Translations under genes and position numbers: made by a program | Assembly (NCBI GenBank): GCA_947644365.1 | Contig: CANRYZ010000011.1 | Coordinates: 1 to 40,743, forward strand | Direction of reading: 5' to 3' | DNA from: an uncultured Oscillibacter sp. | GTDB taxonomy: Bacteria > Bacillota > Clostridia > Oscillospirales > Oscillospiraceae | DNA length: 40,743 bases | The notes under the pieces: model-generated | Databases searched by the model: none | Seen by the model: the letters and a program-made list of their open reading frames with translations, nothing else | What the model was told of the DNA's origin: nothing | Shown: positions 23,390 through 30,480 of the stretch, one piece after another | Layout: each line of letters begins with the position of its first letter | Position numbering within the stretch: position 1 is the first letter of the stretch

Positions 23390-24664
23390 ATGACGATCCA
23401 TGTTGTGCGGTCCGGGGAGACCCTGGACGCCATCGCCGCCCAATACGGGGTGGACCCCGCCCAGCTGGGCGCGGCCAACGACGTTCCCGCCGGCGGGGCC
23501 CTGGCGGTGGGACAGACCCTGGTGGTGCGCTTTCCCCGGCAGGTTCACGCCGTCCGGCCCGGGGAGACCCTCAGCTCCATCGCCGCGTCCTACGGCACCG
23601 ATACCCGCGCCCTCTGGCAGAACAACTGGGCCCTGGGCGGGGGAGACGCCCTGACGGCGGGCCAGCTCCTGGTGGTCTCCTATTTTGATGAGAAGATCGG
23701 CGCCGCCGCCCTCAACGGCTACGCCTATCCCTTTATCAATCCCCGGCTGCTGGAGGCCCAGCTGCCCTATCTCACCTATATGGCCCCCTTTACATACGGC
23801 ATCAACGCCCAGGGCGGCCTGCTGCCCCTGGAGGACGGAGACATGATCTCCGCGGCCCGGGCCCACGGCGCCCGGCCGGTGATGCACCTGTCCACCCTCA
23901 CGGAGTCGGGCCATTTCGACACGGAGCGGGGGGCTATGGTGCTGACGGACTACAGCCTCCAGGAGCGACTGATCGCCGGCATTTTTGAGACCATCCGGGG
24001 CAAGGGCTATGTGGGGCTGGACGTGGACTTCGAGTATCTGCCCGGCCACCTGGCGGCGGCCTACGCCGCCTTTTTGGACCGGCTCCACCGGATGCTGAGG
24101 GCCCAGGGCCTGTTCCTCTGGGCGGCCCTGGCCCCCAAGACCTCCGCCGCCCAGCGGGGGCTGCTGTACGAGGCCCACGACTACGCCGCCGTCAGCGCCG
24201 CCGTGGACGCCGTGCTGCTGATGACCTATGAGTGGGGCTACACTGCCGGACCGCCTATGGCGGTGGCGCCCCTCCCCAGCGTCCGGTCGGTGCTGGACTA
24301 CGCCGTTACGGAGATTCCCGCGGGGAAGATCTTTCTCGGCATCCCCAACTACGGCTACGACTGGCCCCTGCCCTTTGTCCGGGGGACCACCCGGGCCCAG
24401 TCCATCTCCAACCGGCGGGCCATTGAGCTGGCCCTGGAGCACGACATCGCCATCCAGTTTGACGAGACCGCCCAGGCGCCCTTCTTCCACTACACCGACC
24501 AAGGGGGCGGCGTCCACGAGGTCTGGTTCGAGGACGCCAGAAGCATGGACGCCAAGCTACGGCTCATCGCGGAGTACGGCTTCCAGGGCGGCGGGGTCTG
24601 GAATTTAATGCGCCCCTTCTCCCAGATCTGGCAGGTGGCGGCGGCCCTGTACGACATCTGGTAA
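23390..24664 (+). CDS. LysM-GH18 spore peptidoglycan hydrolase, SleL/YaaH-like
   Basis: This 424-residue protein has two LysM repeats (2-47, VVRSGETLDAIAAQYGVD; 51-97, AVRPGETLSSIAASYGTD) and a glycoside hydrolase 18 barrel from about 105 to the end. The catalytic motif is GLDVDFEYL with D211, D213 and E215 as acid. There is no signal peptide, as for SleL/YaaH, which are made in the mother cell and placed on the spore. These enzymes are N-acetylglucosaminidases that act on cortex fragments during germination. GGGGAGGTGAT is 6 nt before the ATG. A strong terminator follows. Confidence 0.92.
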   Translation: MTIHVVRSGETLDAIAAQYGVDPAQLGAANDVPAGGALAVGQTLVVRFPRQVHAVRPGETLSSIAASYGTDTRALWQNNWALGGGDALTAGQLLVVSYFDEKIGAAALNGYAYPFINPRLLEAQLPYLTYMAPFTYGINAQGGLLPLEDGDMISAARAHGARPVMHLSTLTESGHFDTERGAMVLTDYSLQERLIAGIFETIRGKGYVGLDVDFEYLPGHLAAAYAAFLDRLHRMLRAQGLFLWAALAPKTSAAQRGLLYEAHDYAAVSAAVDAVLLMTYEWGYTAGPPMAVAPLPSVRSVLDYAVTEIPAGKIFLGIPNYGYDWPLPFVRGTTRAQSISNRRAIELALEHDIAIQFDETAQAPFFHYTDQGGGVHEVWFEDARSMDAKLRLIAEYGFQGGGVWNLMRPFSQIWQVAAALYDIW

Positions 24665-24682
24665 GGCGGGCCGGGCAGTAAG

Positions 24683-24719
24683 ATCGGGCGGCTGCCGCTT
24701 CCGGCAGCCGCCCGATTTT
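24683..24719. terminator. Bidirectional terminator after the LysM-GH18 gene
   Basis: A 15-bp perfect stem (ATCGGGCGGCTGCCG, 24683-24697 / 24702-24716) with a 4-nt loop ends in TTTT. The convergent zinc-ribbon gene ends on the other side. Confidence 0.92.
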
Positions 24720-24734
24720 GTGGAGACCGCGGCT

Positions 24735-25007
24735 TTACGCCTCTCTCCAGCGCTTCAAAGTGGGGAACCAGTTTCGCATCATCTTCTCCGCCTCCTCCTG
24801 GGGGCCGAAGGGATAGCCGTTCTCGGCGTTGAATTTCAGGTTGAAGGCGATGATGTCGTCCATAACGGCGTTGGGGGCGGTAAAGGCCCCCTTCTGGTAG
24901 CAGTAGCGGCAGTAGTCGGCGCTGGGGGAGCCGTCCGCCTCGGTGCCCGCGTCCTCGGGCCGGTCCAGGGGCATGGCGCAGCACTGGCAGAATTTTCGCT
25001 CTTTCAT
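24735..25007 (-). CDS. Small zinc-ribbon protein
   Basis: This 90-residue protein has two Cys pairs, C7/C10 (FCQCC) and C33/C36 (YCRYC), bridged by DRPEDAGTEADGSPSADY. It matches the putative zinc-ribbon family common in Firmicutes, often annotated as a regulator although no DNA-binding domain is visible. The C-terminal half is helical and acidic. I start at ATG 25007 because AAGGAGG lies exactly 8 nt upstream. It follows the WYL regulator by 80 nt on the same strand, with a perfect palindrome between them, so it is probably that regulator's target. Function unknown. Confidence 0.85.
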   Translation of the reverse strand: MKERKFCQCCAMPLDRPEDAGTEADGSPSADYCRYCYQKGAFTAPNAVMDDIIAFNLKFNAENGYPFGPQEEAEKMMRNWFPTLKRWREA

Positions 25008-25070
25008 GGGGATGACCTCCTTATGTCGGGCGGGATTTCCTCCCCGCCTCTGACACAAGGATACGCCCTC

Positions 25071-25095
25071 AAACCTGACAGGGTCTGTCAGGTTT
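25071..25095 (-). promoter_or_regulatory. Perfect palindrome, likely operator of the WYL regulator
   Basis: AAACCTGACAG and CTGTCAGGTTT form 11-bp perfect arms around GGT. It includes the stop codon of the WYL gene and lies 64-88 bp before the zinc-ribbon ATG. There is no T run, so a protein-binding site is more likely than a terminator. Confidence 0.6.
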
Positions 25096-25993
25096 CATAG
25101 ACCGCGGAGAGTTTTTTGATCTCCCCGCTCAGGATGTCCCGCCAATAGGCGGGGGAGAGGACCTCCAGCTGGCTGCCGAAGGACAGGAGGAAGGACAGCA
25201 GCCACTGGTCCTCCGGGAAATTGCACGCCACCAGCAGGCGGCCGTCCGGCGACTGCGTGATCTGCCTGGGGTGGAAGTAGTCCCGCACCCGCCAGGCGGC
25301 GGCGGGGGCGAACCGCAGCCGCAGGTCCACGCCCCGGTACTCATCAGGCGTAGGGACCTCCAGCCGCTCCGGGGGACGGCGGGGCGCGCAGGTTCCCTCC
25401 TCCATGGTCAGGTCCTCCATGCGGACCAGGCGGAAAACCCGCCAGTCCTGCCGCCTGCGGCAGAAGGCCGACAGGTACCAGCACCCGCCCTTGAACACCA
25501 GCCGGGCGGGCTCCACCGTGCGGCGGCTCCGCTCCCCGGCGGAGCTGTAATACGTGAAGGACAGCGGGCTGCTCGCCAGAATGGCCCCCTTCACCAGGGC
25601 GAAATTCTCCCGTTCCGCCGCTCCGCTGCCCCAGTCGGTGAAGTCCACCTCCAGCCAGCCGCCGCCCTCCCGGCGGAACAGGGCGGTGAGCCGGGCCAGG
25701 GTCTCCTCCTCCGCCCCGCCGCCGGTGGCCAGGATGGCCTGGAGGGCGAAGAGAATCTCGTCCTGCTGGGCCCGGGAGAGGAGAGCCCTGTCCAGCACGA
25801 ACTGGTCCATGAGCCGGATGCCGCCCCCCTGGCCCTTCTGGGTGAATACCGGGATGCCGGCGGCGGACAGGGCGTCGACGTCCCGGTAGATGGTGCGCTC
25901 CGAGACCTCCAGGCGCTCCGCCAGCTCCCCGGCGGTGACGGCCCGCTTTTCCACCAGGAGATACAGAATCTCGAAAAGACGGCTGTTCTTCAT
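25088..25993 (-). CDS. HTH-WYL (YafY-type) transcriptional regulator
   Basis: This 301-residue protein has an N-terminal winged helix of the DeoR/HTH_11 type (residues 1-60, including VTAGELAERLEVSERTIYRDV). A WYL ligand-sensing domain follows in the middle, where the tripeptide appears as WYL within KGGCWYLSAFC and is followed by the RVFRLVRMEDL strand. A C-terminal WCX-type extension completes the protein. I start at ATG 25993 (MKNSRLFEILYLL) behind GGGAGGTGGGGAGG; a longer frame upstream adds 15 residues with no family match. It probably regulates the zinc-ribbon gene downstream through the adjacent palindrome. Ligand unknown. Confidence 0.92.
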   Translation of the reverse strand: MKNSRLFEILYLLVEKRAVTAGELAERLEVSERTIYRDVDALSAAGIPVFTQKGQGGGIRLMDQFVLDRALLSRAQQDEILFALQAILATGGGAEEETLARLTALFRREGGGWLEVDFTDWGSGAAERENFALVKGAILASSPLSFTYYSSAGERSRRTVEPARLVFKGGCWYLSAFCRRRQDWRVFRLVRMEDLTMEEGTCAPRRPPERLEVPTPDEYRGVDLRLRFAPAAAWRVRDYFHPRQITQSPDGRLLVACNFPEDQWLLSFLLSFGSQLEVLSPAYWRDILSGEIKKLSAVYET

Positions 25994-26085
25994 CCTCCCC
26001 ACCTCCCAAATCTTCCGCGGAGTGCTCTGTGGGGGCAATTATACCACGCGCCCGGGCCGGATTCAATGCCGCCGGGAAAAGAGAC

Positions 26086-26114
26086 TGGACACCGCGCCGG
26101 ATATTTAGTATAAT
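26086..26114 (+). promoter_or_regulatory. Sigma-A promoter upstream of galE
   Basis: TGGACA (26086-26091), 17 bp, TATAAT (26109-26114): near-consensus. The start near 26121 leaves an AT-rich leader of about 140 nt before galE, long enough for control; I see no known riboswitch in it. The promoter should drive galE, the nucleotidyltransferase and the kinase. Confidence 0.75.
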
Positions 26115-26260
26115 AAATACATAATTCGGACGATATTTCTAATAATCAGTACGTTCCTCTCTTCCCATTTTCCTCCAGGGGGCCTACAATAGTGCTTGAT
26201 AAATCTTAAAAATTTTTCACCGGCACGAAAGATTTTCATAATTTGAAAGGAGCGGTTTTT

Positions 26261-27280
26261 ATGTCCATTCTTGTTACCGGCGGCGCGGGATACATCGGCA
26301 GCCACACCTGCGTGGAGCTGATCCAGGCGGGCTACGAGGTGGTTGTGGCGGACAACCTCTACAACTCCAGCGAGGAGGCCGTCCGGCGGGTGGAGAAGAT
26401 CGTGGGGAAGGAGATCCCCTTCGAGCGGACGGAGCTGTGCGATATGGAGCAGGTGGAGGCCCTCTTTGCCAAGTATCCGGACATCGACTCCGTGATGCAC
26501 TTCGCCGGGCTCAAGGCCGTGGGGGAGAGCGTGGCCAAGCCCCTGGAGTACTACTCCAACAACCTCATCAGCACCCTCTACCTGCTCCAGGCCATGCGCC
26601 GCCACGGGGTGAAGAACTTTGTGTTCTCCTCCTCCGCCACGGTGTACGGCGACCCCGCCACCGTGCCCATCCGGGAGGACTTCCCCACCGGAGGCACCAC
26701 CAATCCCTATGGTACCAGCAAGCTCTTCCAGGAGAAGATGCTGATGGACATCTGCGCCGCGGACCCCACCCTGAACGTGGCCCTGCTGCGGTACTTCAAC
26801 CCCATCGGGGCCCATGAGAGCGGCCTCATCGGCGAGGACCCCAACGGCATCCCCAATAACCTGGTGCCCTATATCGCCAAGGTGGCGGTGGGCCAGCTGG
26901 AGAAGGTCCACGTCTTCGGCAGCGACTACGACACCCCCGACGGCACCGGCGTGCGGGACTACATCCACGTGGTGGACCTGGCCAAGGGCCACGTGGCGGC
27001 TTTGAAAAAGCTGGAGACCAAGTGCGGCCTCTTCGTCTGCAACCTGGGCACCGGCAACGGCTACTCCGTGCTGGACGTGCTCCACGCCTACGAGAAGGCC
27101 TGCGGCCATGCGCTGCCCTACGTGGTGGACCCCCGCCGCCCCGGCGACATCGCCACCTGCTACGCCGACCCCAAAAAGGCCCGGGAGGAGCTGGGCTGGA
27201 CGGCGGAGCTGGGCATCGAGGAGATGTGCGCCTCCTCCTGGAAGTGGCAGTCCATGAATCCCAACGGGTATAAAGGTTAA
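26261..27280 (+). CDS. galE: UDP-hexose 4-epimerase, predicted to accept N-acetylhexosamines
   Basis: This 339-residue short-chain dehydrogenase-fold enzyme interconverts UDP-Glc/UDP-Gal or UDP-GlcNAc/UDP-GalNAc. The NAD motif is GGAGYIG (7-13). The catalytic set is S124/S125 and Y150-x3-K154 (YGTSK). At the substrate-size gate (E. coli Tyr299, human Cys307) this protein has C300 in ATCYAD. In the family a small residue there permits N-acetylated sugars. AAAGGAG lies 8 nt before ATG 26261; a TTG at 26243 is not needed. A sugar nucleotidyltransferase and an anomeric HexNAc-type kinase follow within the same operon, which supports the UDP-HexNAc role. Confidence 0.95.
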   Translation: MSILVTGGAGYIGSHTCVELIQAGYEVVVADNLYNSSEEAVRRVEKIVGKEIPFERTELCDMEQVEALFAKYPDIDSVMHFAGLKAVGESVAKPLEYYSNNLISTLYLLQAMRRHGVKNFVFSSSATVYGDPATVPIREDFPTGGTTNPYGTSKLFQEKMLMDICAADPTLNVALLRYFNPIGAHESGLIGEDPNGIPNNLVPYIAKVAVGQLEKVHVFGSDYDTPDGTGVRDYIHVVDLAKGHVAALKKLETKCGLFVCNLGTGNGYSVLDVLHAYEKACGHALPYVVDPRRPGDIATCYADPKKAREELGWTAELGIEEMCASSWKWQSMNPNGYKG

Positions 27281-27293
27281 GGAGGGACGGAGC

Positions 27294-28217
27294 ATGAACA
27301 AGCCTGTTCTCGTCATCATGGCCGCCGGCATGGGCAGCCGGTACGGCGGCCTCAAGCAGCTGGACCCCGTGGGGAACCACGGCCAGCTCATCATCGACTA
27401 CTCCATCTACGACGCCCGCCGGGCGGGCTTTGAGACCGTGGTCTTCGTCATCAAGCCCGAGATCGAGGCGGACTTCAAACACGCCATCGGCGACCGGGTG
27501 GCCCGGGTGATGGACGTGAAGTACGCCTATCAGCTGAAGGAGGACCTGCCGGAGGGGTATTCCGTCCCGGAGGAGCGCGCCAAGCCCTGGGGCACCGCCC
27601 ACGCGGCCCTGTCCACCCGGGACATTGTGGACGGCCCCTTCGCCGTCATCAACGCCGACGACTACTACGGCCCGGAGGCCTTCCGGGAGATCTACGCCTA
27701 CCTCTCCGCCCATCCCGACGGGGCGGTGTACGAGTACGTCATGGTGGGATATCTCCTCAAGAACACGGTGACGGAGAACGGCACCGTGGCCCGGGGCGTG
27801 TGTGAGGAGACGGCGGACCATTTCCTCACCCAGGTCACCGAGCGCACCAAGATCGAAAAGGGGGAGCCCCCCCGCTTCACCGAGGACGACGGGAAGACCT
27901 GGACGGACCTGCCGGGGGACACCATCGTATCCATGAACATGTGGGGCTTCAACCGCAGCTTCCTGGACGAGGCCTGGAGGCGGTTCCCCGCCTTCCTGGA
28001 TAAAGCCCTGGCCGAGAACCCCGCCAAGGCGGAGTATTTCCTGCCCACGGTTGTCAGCCAGCTCATTGACGAGGGCAGGGCCCGGGTGAAGGTCCTGCGC
28101 AGCGAGGACAAGTGGTACGGCGTCACCTACCGGGAGGACAAGCCCACGGTGGTGGCCGCCATCGCCGAGAAGACGGCCGCCGGGCTGTATCCCGACGATC
28201 TCTGGGGGGTGAAGTGA
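27294..28217 (+). CDS. Sugar-1-phosphate nucleotidyltransferase
   Basis: This 307-residue protein has a Rossmann-like NTP-transferase fold. The nucleotide-binding loop MAAGMGSRYGGLKQL is at its start, a variant of the GxGxR...PK signature, and NADDYYG carries the metal-binding aspartate. It is shorter than GlmU and lacks a left-handed beta-helix, so it has no acetyltransferase part. It lies 13 nt after galE and overlaps the kinase gene by one base (TGATG). The likely job is to turn the hexosamine-1-phosphate made by the kinase into a UDP-sugar for GalE, taking the place GalT has in the bifidobacterial lacto-N-biose pathway. The nucleotide and sugar are inferred, not shown. Confidence 0.85.
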   Translation: MNKPVLVIMAAGMGSRYGGLKQLDPVGNHGQLIIDYSIYDARRAGFETVVFVIKPEIEADFKHAIGDRVARVMDVKYAYQLKEDLPEGYSVPEERAKPWGTAHAALSTRDIVDGPFAVINADDYYGPEAFREIYAYLSAHPDGAVYEYVMVGYLLKNTVTENGTVARGVCEETADHFLTQVTERTKIEKGEPPRFTEDDGKTWTDLPGDTIVSMNMWGFNRSFLDEAWRRFPAFLDKALAENPAKAEYFLPTVVSQLIDEGRARVKVLRSEDKWYGVTYREDKPTVVAAIAEKTAAGLYPDDLWGVK

Positions 28218-29332
28218 TGGCGCAGGCGGAACAGACCTTGCAGGAGGTCCTGGAGGCCTTTGACTTCGGCGCTCCCGTGGTGGGCGCCATCCGGTACGGC
28301 CAGGGACATATCAACGACACCTTCTGCGTCCATACCCAGCCCCAGGACGCCTGCTGCCGCCGGTTCATCCTCCAGCGCATGAGCGCCGCGGCCTTCAAGC
28401 GGCCGGACCAGCTGATGGAGAACATCATCGGCGTCACCGAGTACCTGGGCCGGCAGATCGAGGCCCGGCACGGCGACCGGAGCCGGGAGGCCATGGAGGT
28501 CATCCGGCCCAGGAACGGGGAGCCCTATTACACCGACAGCCAGGGCGGCGCCTGGCGGCTCTACCCCTTTGTGGAGCACACCGTCTGCTACCAGGCGGCG
28601 GACACGCCGGAGCTCTTCGCCGCCTCCGGCCGGGCCTTCGGCCGTTTCCAGCAGCTGCTGCGGGACTACCCGGCGGAGACCCTCCACGAGACCATCCCCA
28701 ACTTCCACAACACCGAGGACCGGCTGGCCAAATTCAAGGCCGCCCTGGCGGCGGACAAGCTGGGCCGGGCGGCGGAGTGCCGGCCGGAGACCGACTTCGT
28801 CCTGGCCCGGGAGGCGGACTGCTCCGCGGCCCTGAACGCCATGCGGGAGGGGAAGCTCCCCGTCCGCGTCACCCACAACGACACCAAGCTCAACAACGTC
28901 CTCATGGACGAGGCCACCGGCGAGGGCATGTGCATCATCGACCTGGACACCGTGATGCCGGGCCTGGTGATCTATGACTTCGGGGACTCCATCCGCTTCG
29001 GCGCCAACCACAGCGCCGAGGACGAGACGGACCTGAGCAAGGTCAATCTGGACGTGGACCTCTTCGACGTGTACACAAGGGCCTTCCTGGAGGGCACCGG
29101 CGGCTCCCTCACCGAAGCGGAGATCGAGTACCTGCCCTGGGGGGCCAAGCTGATGACCCTGGAGTGCGGCATCCGCTTCCTCACGGACTACCTGGAGGGG
29201 GACGTGTACTTCCGCATCGGGCGGGAGCGGCAGAACCTGGACCGCTGCCGCACCCAGTTCAAGCTGGTGGCGGACATGGAGGCGCGCTGGGACGAGCTGG
29301 CGGCCATCGTAGAGCGGTACCGCAAAAATTAA
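28217..29332 (+). CDS. nahK: N-acetylhexosamine 1-kinase-like phosphotransferase
   Basis: This 371-residue aminoglycoside-phosphotransferase-fold kinase resembles bifidobacterial NahK (LnpB), which phosphorylates GlcNAc/GalNAc at C1. Visible motifs are GHINDTFCV near residue 30, the catalytic loop VTHNDTKLNNVL, and the metal-binding IIDLDTVMPG. The length is that of NahK. The ATG overlaps the preceding stop (TGATG), so it is translationally coupled to the nucleotidyltransferase, with GGGGGTGAAG as ribosome site. It would feed HexNAc-1-P either to the nucleotidyltransferase or, through a mutase encoded elsewhere, to NagA. Other sugar kinases of this fold cannot be excluded. Confidence 0.82.
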   Translation: MAQAEQTLQEVLEAFDFGAPVVGAIRYGQGHINDTFCVHTQPQDACCRRFILQRMSAAAFKRPDQLMENIIGVTEYLGRQIEARHGDRSREAMEVIRPRNGEPYYTDSQGGAWRLYPFVEHTVCYQAADTPELFAASGRAFGRFQQLLRDYPAETLHETIPNFHNTEDRLAKFKAALAADKLGRAAECRPETDFVLAREADCSAALNAMREGKLPVRVTHNDTKLNNVLMDEATGEGMCIIDLDTVMPGLVIYDFGDSIRFGANHSAEDETDLSKVNLDVDLFDVYTRAFLEGTGGSLTEAEIEYLPWGAKLMTLECGIRFLTDYLEGDVYFRIGRERQNLDRCRTQFKLVADMEARWDELAAIVERYRKN

Positions 29333-29345
29333 GCGCATGAACACA

Positions 29346-29396
29346 CCATGGGGACGTCCCCATGGGCGCTCTGCCCCGAAATGGGGCAGGGCGCCC
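29346..29396 (+). terminator. Two adjacent palindromes after nahK, possible terminator/attenuator
   Basis: A 20-bp perfect palindrome (CCATGGGGAC and complement, 29346-29365) runs into a hairpin with arms GGGCGCTCTGCCCC/GGGGCAGGGCGCCC (29364-29377/29383-29396). Because they share two bases they may form alternatively. Only TTAT follows, so termination would be weak. Confidence 0.45.
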
Positions 29397-29426
29397 TTAT
29401 CCGTCCGCCCGGGAGGTGACCTTTGA

Positions 29427-30293
29427 ATGGCGGAGATGAACATTCTCTTTGACGAGGAGCGGCTGCGCAAGCTGGTGGCCAACCTCAACATCCTCACCGG
29501 CCTGCCCGCCAACATCCTGGACCCGGAGGGGCGGGACATCAACCTGTTCAAGGGCCACCCGCCCTTCTGCCGGATGCTCAACGACCTGCCGGAGGGCCAT
29601 GAGCGCTGCGTGGCCTGCGACCGGTGCAAGATCCAGCACTACACCGCCGAGAAGGGCTTTCAGTTCTACCGCTGCCACGCCGGGGTCTGCGAGGCCATCA
29701 TGCCCCTGTTCGACAGGAAGCGCCCCCTGGCGTATCTGGTCTTCGGCTGCTATCTGGACGAGACCCCCATGGAGGATCAGTGGGAGGTGACCCGGAGCCG
29801 CCTGGACTGGTATCCCGGCGGGGCCGACGTCCTGCGTCCGGCCTTCTTCCAGTTCCGGCAGTACAGCCAGCAGGAGCTGCGGGCCTACGCCGAGACCCTG
29901 GAGGCCCTGTCCGCCTATATCCAGCTCAAGGGCATGATCCTCACGGCGGAGCAGACGGATCTTCAAAAGCTGGAGCTGTACCTGGACCAGCACTATATGG
30001 AAAAGCTCTCCCTGGCCTCCGTGTCCCAGGAGCTGCGCATCGGCCGCACCAAGCTCTGCGCCCTGGCCAAGGAGCTCTCCGGCGGGCACACCCTGTCCCA
30101 CCTCATCGCCCAGCGCCGCATCGACGAGGCCAAGCGCCTGCTGCTCCAGAGCAGTCTGCCCATCTCCGTGGTGGGGGAGATGGTGGGCATCAGCGACTAC
30201 AACTATTTTTCAAAAGTCTTTCGCTCCGTCACCGGCGTCACCCCCAGCGCCTTCCGGAAAAACGGCCTCAGCGGCGGGGCGATCTCCGGCTAA
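29427..30293 (+). CDS. AraC-family regulator with PocR sensory domain
   Basis: This 288-residue protein has a PocR domain at about 5-170, recognisable by its cysteine set C48, C61, C64, C67, C83, C88 (HERCVACDRC, YRCHAGVC) and the AYLVFGCYLDE strand. An AraC two-helix-turn-helix domain follows at 185-285 (LASVSQELRIGRTKL, ISVVGEMVGISDYNYFSKVF). PocR domains bind small ligands, for example diols in the propanediol regulator; the cysteines may hold a metal or sense redox. GGGAGGTGA is 7 nt before the ATG. Lying between nahK and the ABC transporter, it probably activates the transporter-nag genes and perhaps galE-nahK. Confidence 0.92.
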   Translation: MAEMNILFDEERLRKLVANLNILTGLPANILDPEGRDINLFKGHPPFCRMLNDLPEGHERCVACDRCKIQHYTAEKGFQFYRCHAGVCEAIMPLFDRKRPLAYLVFGCYLDETPMEDQWEVTRSRLDWYPGGADVLRPAFFQFRQYSQQELRAYAETLEALSAYIQLKGMILTAEQTDLQKLELYLDQHYMEKLSLASVSQELRIGRTKLCALAKELSGGHTLSHLIAQRRIDEAKRLLLQSSLPISVVGEMVGISDYNYFSKVFRSVTGVTPSAFRKNGLSGGAISG

Positions 30294-30302
30294 TCGATTA
30301 CG

Positions 30303-30337
30303 AAATCGTACGAACATTCACGGTTCGTACGATTTTT
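30303..30337 (+). terminator. Terminator after the AraC-PocR gene
   Basis: Arms AAATCGTACGAAC (30303-30315) and GTTCGTACGATTT (30323-30335) enclose a 7-nt loop and end in TTTTT. This separates the regulator from the transporter promoter. The dyad also lies about 45 bp upstream of the TATAAT box, so a second role as binding site is possible. Confidence 0.88.
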
Positions 30338-30381
30338 CTATAAAGCGGACTTTTGACCCTATTATTCGCAGAATGAACAAG

Positions 30382-30387
30382 TATAAT
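30382..30387 (+). promoter_or_regulatory. -10 box (TATAAT) of the ABC transporter operon
   Basis: There is a perfect TATAAT but no -35 at 16-18 bp; a TTGACC lies 23 bp upstream (30353-30358). Absence of a -35 at normal spacing fits an activator-dependent promoter, with the AraC-PocR protein the obvious candidate. Confidence 0.5.
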
Positions 30388-30480
30388 CTATATTATGGAA
30401 ATGCCTTTGTGGATTATTCCCCACAGGGGATGCTCCGCGGCGCGTTTCCGCAATTATTTCATGAAAGAGGAGAATTGAAG

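Noticed and set aside
26115-26260. Riboswitch or T-box in the long galE leader
   Set aside because: The leader is AT-rich but shows no strong stems, no T-box motif and no terminator; nothing beyond a 6-bp AATCTT/AAGATT dyad could be seen.
29364-29396. Taking the hairpin after nahK as a definite rho-independent terminator
   Set aside because: The stem is strong, but only TTAT follows, so it is kept as a possible terminator/attenuator at low confidence.
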